This document shows positions 35,351 through 47,097 of a stretch of DNA of 64,000 nucleotides, piece after piece; the first letter of the stretch is position 1, and every line of letters begins with the position of its first letter. The stretch is from Sclerotinia nivalis (taxonomy: Eukaryota; Ascomycota; Leotiomycetes; Helotiales; Sclerotiniaceae). Below the pieces are notes generated by a model, which was not told where the DNA came from, did no database searches, and saw only the letters and a program-made list of their open reading frames with translations. The stretch is taken from contig JAPEIS010000012.1 of assembly GCA_029531795.1 (NCBI GenBank), positions 2,232,001 through 2,296,000 on the forward strand, read 5' to 3'. The position numbers and the translations under genes were made by a program.

Positions 35351-36403
35351 ATGTCACACGACCCGAATAATCTCTACAATTTCAAAAAACCAAAACTCCA
35401 CGACTCATCAACAAAAGAATTATCCTCATCCACAAACTTAGCATTCAGCTCGACTCTCTCCTCACTCCTCACCTCCAACACGTCCTCATCAACCACCACT
35501 CGCGGACGCCCTCGACCCTCGAAAACCAAAGAAGATATCTTTAAAACCCATAATAAAGGAACTAAAAAACGTGCTGCGAAAGATGTAGAAGGTGACGAAA
35601 ATGGATATACACAAATACATACAGCTGGCGAAGGAATAGATGATAATACACTTCATCGAAGTAAAAAACGACTCGCTGAAAAAGCAAAAATATATTCCCG
35701 TTTAAAACGCGGTGATCATGATCATTTCGACGAAAATGGAAATGAAGAGGAAGGGCTCGTAGACTTTGATCGAAAATGGGTTGAAGAAGGAGAAAAGGAT
35801 GAAGAAGAGAACTACAGCGATGATTCATTTGGCGCCGGCGGCGCAAAATCGGACACCGAACTCGTCGAATACGAAGATGAATACGGACGCGTACGTCAAG
35901 TGACAAAATCCGAAGCACGCCGACTAGAACGTCGTAGAAATAAACAACTCCTCGGCGCAGAAGAACTAGAACGTATGTCCGCTCGCCCATCAATGCCAAC
36001 CCAACTCATCTACGGCGATACAATCCAATCGGACGCTTTTACCAGCGCATTAGATGCCGAAACGGAAAACAAGATGGAAGAGCTGGCGAGAAAAAGAGAT
36101 AGGAGTGCGACGCCGCCGGAACAAAAACATTATGAGGCGGATAAGGAGGTTAGGAGTAAGGGACAGGGATTCTATAGTTTTTCGAAGGATGAGGCGTTGA
36201 GGAGGGAGGAAATGGAAAATTTAGAGAGGATGAGGAGGGAGACGGAACGGGGAAGGAAGGAAAGAGAGGAGGCGAAGGAGAAGAGGAAGAGGGAGGTTGA
36301 GGAGAGGAGGAGGGTGTTGGGAGAGAAGAGGGCGAAGAAGCAGGCGGATGCTTTTTTAGAGGGGCTGGGTGATGTACCTGCGCCGATGGTGGGAAAGGAG
36401 TGA
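35351..36403 (+). CDS. CCDC174-like nuclear coiled-coil protein
   Basis: Single-exon, 350-aa highly charged protein. The central DTELVEYEDEYGRVRQVTKSE segment (about residues 175-195) resembles the DUF4078/CCDC174 signature, in which an acidic (D/E)EFGR motif is followed by basic residues. Around it are a basic KKRAAKD region, an acidic stretch, and from about residue 255 a long Glu/Lys/Arg coiled coil (RREEMENLERMRRETERGRK and onward). In animals CCDC174 is nuclear and associates with the exon-junction complex (family knowledge); the fungal role is not established. The FYSFSKDEALRREEM block is probably conserved. The last 350 bp are very G/A-rich on the coding strand. Assignment by motif only. 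Confidence 0.8.
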   Translation: MSHDPNNLYNFKKPKLHDSSTKELSSSTNLAFSSTLSSLLTSNTSSSTTTRGRPRPSKTKEDIFKTHNKGTKKRAAKDVEGDENGYTQIHTAGEGIDDNTLHRSKKRLAEKAKIYSRLKRGDHDHFDENGNEEEGLVDFDRKWVEEGEKDEEENYSDDSFGAGGAKSDTELVEYEDEYGRVRQVTKSEARRLERRRNKQLLGAEELERMSARPSMPTQLIYGDTIQSDAFTSALDAETENKMEELARKRDRSATPPEQKHYEADKEVRSKGQGFYSFSKDEALRREEMENLERMRRETERGRKEREEAKEKRKREVEERRRVLGEKRAKKQADAFLEGLGDVPAPMVGKE

Positions 36404-36912
36404 AGAGTCAGGTTAGGTTAGATAAGATGTTATACAGATACTTGAGCTATAATGCACAATCTGGCCATTCGATAGGACGAATGTGCCATTGAAAATCGAG
36501 TACTCTGTATAGATAACCACAGAGGCAGGAAGATAGGAATTATGATACCCCGAATAGATCAACATTTAATTCACAAATAGCTCTTCAAAAAGATTGCTAC
36601 ATCAAACGAGACCTATATTGTGACAAGAGCCGACATTTCACTTTACAAATACAACAAAAATAGTTTTGTTTTGCACAAAAAATCATGATATACGTATCTC
36701 ATAAGCTAAAGTACAACCCTTTCTACATTGCATATCAATATCAAGCTCCCAAGATCCAGCCCGTCTGCAAAGAACATCGGTTCTTTTGTATTGTATCCCG
36801 TCCTACCAAAAAACCAAAAAGGTATATGAGTACATCGCATCTATTCCCTCAAGCGCCAGCAAGAAATCGCCAGCTAGAACATTGATCAAATGAAGTCTTT
36901 TGACCTCAGAAA
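36404..36912. other. Convergent intergenic region
   Basis: 509 bp between the stops of the CCDC174-like gene (+) and RTT107 (-). AT-rich 3' flanks; nothing else supported. Confidence 0.55.
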
Positions 36913-39617
36913 TTATCGCTTTAGCAAATATTTTTTGTCCCACTTAATTTGTTGAGACATAGCAACATCTAGTAACCATTCGACTTTAACGATTCTTGGC
37001 TCCATATTTCCCGCCTTGGCCATTTCTTCGAATTTCGAGTAGAGGGCTTGTTCGGATCTCTTGTCGCTGCTGATTAAGTAGACGGGTTCAGGGGGTTCAT
37101 CATCATCTTCTGGTCTGGTGGGTTTAATAGTTGGACGTCCTTTATACACGCCGAAAGTAGCTCCGTTGACTTCTGCAATGTCCTTGTAAGTTTCGACGCC
37201 ATTGTCGATGTCCGTAGTACAGTATATTGGAACTGTATTTAGGAGTCGACCTTTATTGATTTTAGCTCGACTCAAAGCATCCTTCAACTTGATTTTATGC
37301 TTCTTCTCGTTTTCTGTATCCTCTAGTGGAAAGTCTTCAACATCTAACATCTTTCCCGCCTTAATACAAGCCTCGATGTATTTATCTGATACAACGGTAG
37401 GTCCATGTGCAAGACCAACGAGGAATTTCCTAGTTCGAACCATTTTGGGAGCAGCCATAATGTCGACTTTGCCATAATTATTCCACACGGCAATACCAAG
37501 ATTACGTAGCTTTTTCTGTTGATTGTTAGAAATGACCGCGACCAAGTAGATAGATCAACTTACAGTATCTGTTTCCTCCTTAGATGCCTCCGTGGCCCAA
37601 ACCTTGTAACCAGTAATAAGCATACGAACTTGGACCTCTGGTTTTATCGTAGTTTTTGCCTTTTTTTGTGGACGAACATCAGTCTCCTCACTCTCACTGT
37701 CACTATCCTCTTCATCCTGTTGGCGTTTTACAACTGGACTCGAGTTGCGTTGTAACTCTCGCTCCTTCTCAATCCTATTGGCCGCTCGATCACCACCGAA
37801 GACGTGCCCTTTTCTTTTCTTTTCCAATTCGTACTGGGCAATATCAGGGGCAAGATGTTGAAGGGCATTGATTGCTTTGTCTTTAGCACTTCGGCTGCTA
37901 GTCGATGAAGGGGTATCGTTTTCTTTGCCCAAAGATGTGCGCTTCTTACCAGCCGGTGTTGAAAGAACATTTGTAGAGTTTGTGGAAGTTCTTTTGCCTT
38001 TGGCTTTGGATTTCGGAGGAGGCGCAATTACTCCTGCTTCCTCATCTTCAGTTTCCCCGTCCATGTCGTGATCTTCATCTCGATCTTGAATTGTCAAATT
38101 CTTCATTTTCGCGGGCTTCGGACTATTTGGACCAGGAGTTGGATCCTTGGGATAGTATTTCTTCTCCAAAGCCTTCAGGTCAAACTGAGTTTGGCCAATA
38201 ACCTCACCAAGATTTGTTCTTGGAGGAAAGTGGATATAACGAGGATCAGTCAATTTCTGAACCTCGCACTTGGCATAACTTTCTTCAAGCCAAAGATGAT
38301 TGACCATATCAATATTCCATTCGGCGGCAGCATTGCACTTCTCACTCGCCATTCGAGCCGTGATAAGATGTGTGTTATCCTGCTTCATGCTTTTTGTGAA
38401 CTCCCCACCAGCAGCATTTACCAGGTTCTCAAGGTAGATCCGTGCCTCTCCACCATAATTAGAGAGAGTTATCTTGTACCTTTCGAAACCCGGTATCCCC
38501 CCTTTCGGCATAGGATAATGAAGAAGCCTCCTAGTCGGATTTGTCCATGTGTTGTGGGCAATCAAGTAGTAAAGCCAAGAGAGATTACCCACATGGGTTG
38601 AAGCTGATCGGGAGGCTATGACATAATTCCTACCCTCTCGGTAATTGCAGGCAAAGATGTCAGCTTGACGTACTGAGGTTGTCATTGTGCCTTTCCCATG
38701 TTCGATAAGATGTGAAAGCAATCCGGTAAGTCGGCTTCCAAGGTCCAGGTCTTTAGACAACATTACTTTTTTCCCTTTGAACACATCAAGATCACGTTGT
38801 ATAGGAGAAGCTGTTGGAGTCTCGAGCATATCAGGATGCGCCGCGGTAGCACCTGCAAGTCCTGCAGAGGAAGGTATTGGCAGATTATCTTCGGGATTCA
38901 TGTGAAAGATTTCAGGATTCGGGAGTAAATATGGCCGTTCGTCTATACGTCTTCCTAACTTCAAGCAGTCATCGAACCTATTTTTGATTAGTTGAGAAAA
39001 TGTGCCAAAGTGGAAACACTCACCACTGTGGAAGCACAATCTTGCACTTCATGTTTTTCTCCTTGGCCGTCTGACATTTTGGATGATCCATACTAAGAGC
39101 ACAAATGTGAGTTACCAATTTAGTCAAGCTATTGCTCTCCATTCCACCCATAGCGCATGTAGCACCGATTATCGCAACTTTATCACCTTGTGGGATATCT
39201 GCGCATGTGAGGTTGACATTGGAGAAGATAAGTCGTTCGTCGGGTGTGTAGGGGCGTATTGGAGCTTGTCTGCGTCTGCTAAGAGATTGTGTTACCCAGC
39301 CGGGCGTAACAACTGGTACGAGCAAAAGACTCGCTTCATCGTAAGATGCGAAGTCGGTTGTGGTAGAGACTATATGAGTGAACTCCTCTAACTTTATGCC
39401 ATCGTCTCGGTTTTTAAATTCTGCTGAAGCGCCGTTATCCTCAAGAATGTCTCTTAACTGCAAGTTTAAGTTAGTGCGCGGACAGGACATTACAGGTTAT
39501 TGGAACAAGACAAACCTGTTCCGCTTGCGTTAGCGGGAGCTCTTTGCTCACAATGATAGTGATATTGCAACTATCAAATATAGGGAGGGGAGCAGCGCCA
39601 CTTTCGACTTCAGTCAT
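36913..39617 (-). CDS. RTT107: BRCT-repeat DNA damage protein RTT107/Brc1
   Basis: Predicted 850-aa genome-stability scaffold with six BRCT domains. Exons 39617-39516, 39457-39024, 38977-37564 and 37515-36913 all join in phase. Four BRCT domains fill the first about 450 residues (PLPIFDSCNITIIVSKELPL; CKIVLPQWFDDCLKLGRRID; FKGKKVMLSKDLDLGSRL; YKITLSNYGGEARIYLENLV to VNHLWLEESYAKC). A disordered, Lys/Ser/Glu-rich linker (about 450-640) has nuclear-localisation-like basic patches. Two more BRCT domains end the protein (VRMLITGYKVWATEASKEE; VYLISSDKRSEQALYSKFEE). Relatives bind phospho-H2A at stalled forks through the C-terminal pair (family knowledge). An in-frame ATG 16 codons upstream (39665) is an alternative start; the shorter one matches family N-termini. 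Three ACGCG motifs lie about 200 bp upstream. Confidence 0.93.
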
Positions 39618-40374
39618 CTTGAAATGCAAATCCACATGAACAGCAAGATTTATGACAGGTAGCAAAGTGCGGTAATTGAAAGGTGCCTTGCTAATAAATA
39701 ATGGTTGAAGATTGTTGTTGTGTATTTGTGTATTTGTGTATTGTAAGATGCTATGTTGTTGTAATGTTTGATTTTCTATTCGATCTTCAAAATTGACAAA
39801 CGCGGGACCTGATGCGCGTTTCTAGAAATCACGTCAAGGGTCAAACTTTAGGAAAACGCGCTAAAATGACCGGGGGCAATTGATTGTTTTTGACGCCCAA
39901 TCACGTGTGAGCTTGAACTTTACTTTACTTCACTTCACTTCATTCACTTCACTTCGCTTCATTTCATTCCAAAGAAAAAACATAAACACAAACTCAGATA
40001 TGTAAATCCCGTGACCTTGAATTTCATGATTCTATGAAATCAAAATCTTACTGGATAAGGACGGTTTGTATTTGAAATGTATCGAACAAAATGGGAAAAT
40101 GATGCTAATAATCGCTTCCCGCTCCCCTTTACCGCTAATCTAATCTAGCGCTCCCGGACCGAGGCTTGTGGGGAGCGAGGCATTATACCGATGGATAGTC
40201 AAGTATACCTTTCATCCTCCTTCAATAATATCTTCAACCTTTTTGTATTTTGATCTTTCAGTTGAGGGCCGAAGTGTATTTGGATTTTTTGTTTTCACGT
40301 CGTCCCTTTAAAGTTCTCGTACATATTACACCCTCCATCAAACTAAAGGACCCTTTTCCCGCATTCATCCCATC
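39618..40374. promoter_or_regulatory. Divergent promoter with ACGCG (MCB-like) cluster
   Basis: 757 bp between the divergent starts of RTT107 and the AKT2-like hydrolase. ACGCG cores occur at 39800-39804, 39815-39819 (reverse) and 39856-39860, and a CACGTG E-box near 39902-39907. ACGCG is the core of MBF sites that drive S-phase genes in yeasts. A CTTCA simple-sequence stretch lies at about 39925-39970. Confidence 0.5.
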
Positions 40375-41985
40375 ATGCACTCCGCAATATTCGAGATAAA
40401 GGAACACGCCCTCCAGTGTCAACACATTCGAGAATATCCTCGTGCCACCTCAAATAGTCAAGAAGACGTATTGCATCTAGCAATTAAACAATACATACCT
40501 AAAGATAACCCTAATCCACAACCAGGAGATGTGACTATCATTGGTGCTCACGCAAATGGATACCCAAAGGTATGCTTTCGCTTGCATTTGAAGGTTTGAA
40601 ACACTAAATTTGCATAGGAATTATATGAGCCATTATGGGAAGATATTCACGCACGCTCAAAGTCCAATGGCTTCAGGATACGAAGTATCTGGATGGCAGA
40701 TTTAGCTCATGAAGGCGCTAGTAGTGTCCTGAATGAGCAATTGTTGGGAAACGATCGTATGTGAGAACTTTTTTTCGTCGATTTATTTGTCCTCATCTTT
40801 TCTCGCGATTACAGCTCTGATGACAAGAGCTCCAGCTTCGTAAAGCTCACAAGTGTGGGTAAAATAAAATCTTACCCAGAGTCTTGGTAGTTCCCTCAAA
40901 GAGTCTCGGTAACTAGATTGAGGGTCCAAGAAGCCATCTTCATAAGAATCATAAACTGCAATATTTTAACATCCCGTTTATTCCATCACCTTCCTATAAC
41001 ACCGCCGTTCTTAATATCATCTAACATCATTATTCATCTAGCATCCTGGATAGACCACGCTCGAGATCTCCTCCACATGGTCAATACCTACCGTTCTCAA
41101 ATGCCCCTCCCCATAATTGGAATTGGTCACTCTTTCGGCGCCAACATGCTCACCAACCTCTCCCTCATGCACCCACGGCTCCTAACCACCCTCGTAATGC
41201 TCGACCCCGTAATCCACCAATATGCTTCCAGCCCAGCCGGTAATCCTGATCCCAGCCAGCTATCCACCTTTCGTCGAGATCTCTGGCCCTCCCGCGCCGC
41301 GGCTGAATCTTCCTTCAGAAAATCAAAAGCATACGCTAAATGGGATTCTCGTGTTCTGGATCGCTGGTGTCAATATGCCATTCGCGAAACTCCCACTGCT
41401 ATCTACCCCGATGAACCAGCAGGAAGTGCAACACTAACTACAACCAAGCACCAAGAATGTTTTTCTTTCATGCGCCCAAGTTGGGAAGCCTTTTCCCCAG
41501 ATGGTAAAACTATTATCCGTCCAGATCTCATCCCAGATTTACACGAGAAAAGTCCAGTACAATTCCCTTTCTACCGCCCAGAACCAATCAACACTCTCAT
41601 GCGGCTACCACAACTCCGCCCTCCTGTCCTCTATATCTACGGCGCCATTAGCACCGTCTGTGATCCTCCTTCCCGTGTTGAAAAACTCTCTTTAACGGGT
41701 ACCGAACACGGAGGTAGCGGAGGTGCCAAAGAAGGAAAAGTCAAGGAAGTCGTGTTAGAGGGAGTAGGTCACTTAGTAGCACAAGAGGCAACAGAGCAAT
41801 GTGCAGATGCTTTGGCTCCATGGGTAGGACAAGAATTGAAGAGGTGGAGGAGAGAACAAGAGGAGTATTTGGAGTGGACCAAAAAGAGTTTGATTGAGAA
41901 ACAGACGTTTTCCGAAGAATGGAAGAAGAGAGTTGGGGGACCACCAAAGAGGGCTGGGACAAGTGGGGAGGGAAGTAAGTTGTGA
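40375..41985 (+). CDS. AKT2-like alpha/beta hydrolase with peroxisomal SKL signal
   Basis: Predicted 425-aa alpha/beta hydrolase. Exons 40375-40569, 40618-40756 and 41042-41985 are in phase; the last junction gives LGNDPSWIDHARDLL, a family landmark. The nucleophile elbow is GIGHSFGAN (Ser142), the likely acid sits near VLYIYGAISTVCDP and the likely base is the His in EGVGHLVAQE. It ends in SKL, a perfect type 1 peroxisomal targeting signal. The fold and length resemble AKT2-type enzymes of Alternaria host-selective toxin pathways, which act in peroxisomes, but relatives are common in fungi and no toxin-cluster partner genes flank it, so a general role in fatty-acyl or ester metabolism is at least as likely. 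Intron 2 is 285 nt, longer than usual. Confidence 0.88.
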
Positions 41986-42192
41986 GTTGTGGTTTATCGT
42001 GGTGAAGCTTGAGATATGAAACGTTCTCTGCAAGTTAACAATTTAGTGAGCTTTCCTAGAGGGGTACCGAGTGGGAATATTATAACTTAGACTTGGAATT
42101 TATGTTTTCCATCCTTCAAAATGCTATTACCCACTTAATGGGAGTAGGCGTAGTATGCTTTGAGTAAAATTGCCAGTGTGTTATTTCAACAT

Positions 42193-42445
42193 TTATCGGA
42201 TGTGCAACAAAATCTTTGAAGTAACAAGGTGGTTGGTAGGACTTTGTGAGTTGAACAGCGAGCAGTGATTGCAGTGAAATCCTCAACTTTCCATTTCTAT
42301 GTTATCAGATGTGCAACAAAAACTTCGAAGTTATAAGGGGGTGTGACTTTACTTTTATGGGTGTGAGGAAAGAAGCTCTGAATAGCGAGCGATGATTGCA
42401 GTGAAATCCTCAACTTTCCATTTCTATGCTATTCAGATATGCAAC
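42193..42445. repeat. Imperfect tandem duplication, about 2.2 copies
   Basis: A unit of about 109-127 bp is repeated. Shared blocks are GATGTGCAACAAAA (42199 and again near 42308, with a third degenerate copy near 42436) and GCAGTGAAATCCTCAACTTT (42271 and 42398), while the DNA between them has diverged and differs in length by about 18 bp. Confidence 0.8.
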
Positions 42446-42711
42446 AAGATATCTATCCTTCAAAAATACTCCCTCATATAACCTTCACTTCACCATCGAC
42501 ATCGACATCGACATCGCCTCCATATCAATATCTCGCTTCACCATAATATACCGTAAACCGAAGTACCAAGCATACAATCCAACATCAAACATGGACAATT
42601 CAACCCCGCACAAACCAAACCAAACCAACAAAACCTTGATATAGAATCAACACTCCACCAGTGTTTCCAAGCCATATCTTCAACTCTAAATCTGTACAAC
42701 ACATGCATGTA

Positions 42712-42738
42712 TGCATATGCATATGCATATGCATATAT
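42712..42738. repeat. (GCATAT)n microsatellite
   Basis: About four copies of a 6-bp unit in the intergenic region downstream of the AKT2-like gene. Confidence 0.85.
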
Positions 42739-43305
42739 ACATACACTTGCATCTTCAAACCCATGCATAGCATAGCTACCAAGCCAAGTTCACTAGTAGT
42801 TCCCCCATCACTTACAATCACCTCTCATTCCCATATCCCAACTGAAGTAATCGAAGACAGGGAACTCTATATGCATCCATTGATATGAATGATATCCCGA
42901 CGACGATAGATACCATGAAGAAGTACGGAGCGATTCATCAATAAGTCAGTATTGCGATTTGGTCTTTAAAATCGAGTGTTTAAAGGAACTTAGGAAGATT
43001 ATTTTCTTAACGATATAATTTAAAGCGTAAAGCATGCGTCTAGAATGTAGATTCGCTGAGATAGAAAAGCGTATGTTTAGGGATAAAGCGGGGGATTCAA
43101 CTCGGTTTTCAGACGCGTAATAGGAAAGACGGGATAAGAGGATGGATTGTTGTGTATAGTATTGATAGTGACTGAGGTACATATATGAAATTTCACTTAA
43201 TAGCTCGTCAAATTCTAGGAAAACACACTCATAACAAAAGCATTACAAGAACAAGGTGATAAATTTCTCATCTATCATATAACCCCACGCCACCAAATAC
43301 CCAAA

Positions 43306-46300
43306 TCAAAACTCCTCATCACTCGGAACCCAAATAAGTAATCCCTCCTTCTCACTCTTCATTCCCTCCGTCGGAGCAATCTTCAACACCTTCTGAAAAT
43401 ACCTATCCCTAATCACACACCTAATTGGTCCAATCCAATCACCTCTAACCGTCGGTAATAATCTAAATTTAATAATCCTTCTTGAAAGTGGGACTAATTG
43501 CAACGTAGACTGTTTGACGCCCGAAAAGGCGAATTGTTCGCTGGGTTCCATTGTGATTGCAAAAGAGAGGAAATGGTGTGAAGGATTCTCAATTGTGACG
43601 TCGAAGTGGATCATGGATGGTATGGTTGATGAATACGTTACTGCGGCTAGGACTCGAGGTTCGCTGCTTGAGACGAGAAGACGTGGAACAGGTACTATAC
43701 ATGTATTGATAGTGGAACCGTCTTTGTCTCTACGCCATTTAATGACAAGAGATAAATCAAGAGTGGCTGTACCTCGGTCATCAAGTGAGTACTTTTGTGT
43801 AAAAGCATCGAATTGAGCTTCTTCGAGGACTCTCGGACTAACTTTCGCGCCTCCTTCAAGGATTGTGGTTAGTCTCTTCGTGGAGCACTTGATGGCACCT
43901 TGTACACCAAGGATTTCAACGTCAACATCTTCGACAATTATGTCTTCTGTTGCAAATGAAGCAAAGCGAGTCGTTAGACACCATTTTTGTGCCAACCCAA
44001 ATGCTTCACGATCGTAATCTTGTCCATCGAGTCCGATCTCTAATGATTCTTCATGGGCGAAGAAGCTCGGCCAGGGGTCCGGATGAATCCGCGGAGAGAA
44101 ATCATAATTAGCCTCAAAGGGATTCAAGATTGAAAGCTGTGCCGACATCGCCTGCGATATAGGTGTTTCCAGATCTGTTACAAGATTGTATGAAGCCTTA
44201 AGACTAAGATCATAAACTGCTGGTATATCTATAGATGAAATGAGCATCTCCACGGTGATGGAGGAGCCACTAGCAATAGTGCCCAGTGACAATTCATGAT
44301 CATCTTCCTCTTCAGGTTTGGTGTCATTTGAAGGATCAGCTAGATCGAGACGCCTTAACATAATACTGGATGGAACGTTTTCTCCAAGAAGACGGGCTTC
44401 TAAGTCTACGACAGAATCGGTATCCTCTCCATTCTTCACTTCGAGATGCAAAGAAACGAGTTCATTTGTATAATACTGTTCTTGTAATTCAAGAATACGT
44501 AGCTCCAATTTGGGTGGCTTGGGAAGTACGTGAATGGATGACGGTCTGGTGCGAACGAGCTTCTTCTTCGTTCCAGACTCGCCATACCACATCTCTGGAA
44601 ATGTTGGCCTGTCAAAAGAATGGACATAATCAAAATCAAAGAGATCCGAGGTAATGGAAAATGTGGCTCTCAAAGCTTTTACATCACCCGCTTCTCTTAA
44701 AAGATTGACAAATTCAAAGGCCTTAATCTGACCTGGACGAAAAGTAAGATCTTCGTACCCTGCTAATGTATGTCGAGTGGGCGCTGGATCGAGTCCATCT
44801 TCTACAGTTGATTCATCAACAAAGGAAGTCTTTTTGTATAAAATGCCAGATTTCGGAATCTCGGAAGCTTCATTGCCCGCTTTGTGCCGTAGAAGAATAG
44901 GTTTCATACCACCCGTGAACTCTACCCGTATTTCGTTAATCGTTACAGGGGTGGACGAAGCTATAGCAGAAGACCTGATTGCTAGTTGAGATGATGAATG
45001 CTCGCCAACCTTTCCTTCAGACTTTTCAAAAGCATATGATGCAGTCAAGAAGGATTGGACTTCTTCCACATGAAGTACAATAGCGGGTTTAACCTTGACC
45101 GTGCTCAGACCATCTAAAGACTTCTTGATATTATAATGCCAATTCGATCGACGAGAAAAGCCTGCGATAATTGTTAACAGACGACAGATGTTCATTTTCC
45201 ATAATATACTGACAAGTATGTAGAAGTTCCCAATCCACAGCAACGACTGTACCTCCATCACCGACCTTAGCTGCAGCCTTTCTCAAAGTCCATGCAATCT
45301 CCTCGACCACAACCCACCACCCTTCATTCCTATATGTCATTTTCTGCCATAAGGCTCGAAGAATTCGTAATGCGTCATCCCATGCTTCTAGCCTCATGTG
45401 TTCTTTCCCACATTGAAACAAGAGCTCTTGCACTAAACGATGTTGTCCTCTTGTTTGAAATTCGGTAATGGCTTTGTTCAGAACGCCGATTATAAGATTT
45501 GCATGATCAACACCCTTCCGGCCTGGTAAAGGATTTTCCTCGTGCGGTTGGGGACAAAGATATGTGTCATATGTATAAACCCTACTCGCAATTTGTGAAG
45601 CAGGAGAGGACCCCGGCGGAGACCTATCTTCCTCCGGTATCGCCAAAGCAAGAGCTCGACGAGCCATTAAATGTTTCGAAGCCTCACGGTACCAAAACCC
45701 TGGATGATGGAGGTTCTCCCATGGCTGCATCCCGGTTGAAGTAAGTTTATCAAGTGGTAGGTATATCGTCGATTTTGATTGTGTAAAATCCACAAAACCA
45801 ACTTTCTCAATCATCTCCGCCATGATGGTTGCCCAACGAGCTTCCCATGCTTGCCAACCATATGTTGATGAACCTTTGCCTCTACGATCCACAAAATCAC
45901 GTATCCTATCCCTATGTAGTTGCCATCGACGGACTGCTGTAGATGTATGTCCATTCCATAATAGACACCGCAATACTCTTATTGCAAAGACATCGGCGAT
46001 GAGACGTCCTTCATTGAAGCGAGGACTCCAAGTAGCAATTGTTTCAAGGACCTCTTCACCCAACAATGCTTCGTAGCCACTCTCAAATGAACGAACAGCT
46101 ACATCCATCTCCTGCCTGAATTCGGCAAAGACTCCAAGCTTAAAGTCATATCTCACGTTCCATCCTTGTCCGGTTAATGTTTGTGAAGTTCCGGATGTGG
46201 GTGGTGCTGTTGGGGGTGGGACTACGCCTCGGTTGCGCTTCCTTCTTGAGTGCTTGCTCAAGTCACGGTAATATTCAATACAAAGCGGGTATATGGTAAA

Positions 46301-47097
46301 ATAAATCGACTCAACAAAAGCTTCAATTTCAACAGGAGAGCTTTGAGGAGGCAAGAAAAACAAGGAAGTTTTTGAATCAAGACCGGTTGCTTTACGAATA
46401 TTGGAAAGACGTTCTTCTACATCAGAAGATGGCACGCCAGGTGTTTCGCTCAACAACGCAACTATAAGCCGAGTTTTGTAACCAGATTTGTTCAATATAT
46501 TTTTGATGTTGTTGATGTCCGTCTTCAACTGATTATCATGTAAAGTTGCTAGATTCGAATCAGATGTAAAATTGTAGAATGAGAGATATGCGCTTGGTAC
46601 GAGATCTTGGTGTTTATCTATCCACTTCGTATCCAACAATCCATCTGGGAAAAGCGTTGCTCCAGGAGTTAATGGAGATAGAGGAGAGTGTAGTATAAAT
46701 CTAGAATTCGGAGCTGGGCTCCCAGTATCTGGAGAGTGCGAGATACTCGTTGGAGGTGGTGCCTTGCGACTTGGTAAAATATAATCCTATGAACCCTTCA
46801 GTGATTGACTCCAAACATGGTGGTCCCTTCTTTAGCTACCCTTCCAATAACCTTCACCCTGAACTTATTCTTCTCACTATGCTCAGATCCATTCCATGGG
46901 AGATTCTCCGCGTCATTGGCTTTGAAATATTTTAGAATATAGTTTGCATCCTCCGATTCCAATGGCGCAATATCAGAAGTGATTAGCACCCCTCCTTCCT
47001 TTAATCTGGCATTGGTGGGCGATGGATCAGCTTCTAACCCGGAGACTACGAGCAATGGTAGATTATGAGCAACCCATGCAGTCGCATACCCATCCAT
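43306..47097 (-). CDS. TRAPPC11: TRAPP complex subunit TRAPPC11 (foie gras / gryzun)
   Basis: Predicted 1228-aa subunit of the TRAPPIII-type tethering complex, acting in ER-Golgi traffic and autophagy. Exons 47097-46840, 46786-45214 and 45161-43306 join in phase. The N-terminus MDGYATAWVAHNLPLLVVSG and later KWIDKHQDLVPSAYLSFY match the family. The foie-gras domain (about residues 230-520) includes FNEGRLIADVFAIRVLRCLL then WQLHRDRIRDFVDRRGKG and YGWQAWEARWA. The C-terminal half is beta-rich Ig-like gryzun sequence. Intron 1 is inferred as 53 nt with a weak GTAGCT donor; a longer exon reading through to GTTMFG would need an impossible 23-nt intron. Intron 2 uses GTCAGT and has a GTTAAC branch-like site. 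These junctions are the least certain part. Confidence 0.92.

Larger units (their letters stand above)
41986..43305. other. 1.3-kb convergent intergenic region with tandem repeats
   Basis: Between the stops of the AKT2-like hydrolase (+) and TRAPPC11 (-). Contains an imperfect tandem duplication (42193-42445) and an ATGCAT-type microsatellite (42712-42738). Short open frames around 42426-42890 are repeat-derived and not called. Confidence 0.6.

Noticed and set aside
40918..41041. Alternative N-terminus for the AKT2-like hydrolase from an ATG within intron 2
   Set aside because: The upstream exons add the conserved N-terminal half and the LGNDPSW junction, so the internal start would give an incomplete fold.
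46787..46809. A 23-nt intron in TRAPPC11 that would keep GTTMFG in the protein
   Set aside because: Too short for spliceosomal removal; a 53-nt intron starting at 46839 keeps the frame and gives a family-like join.
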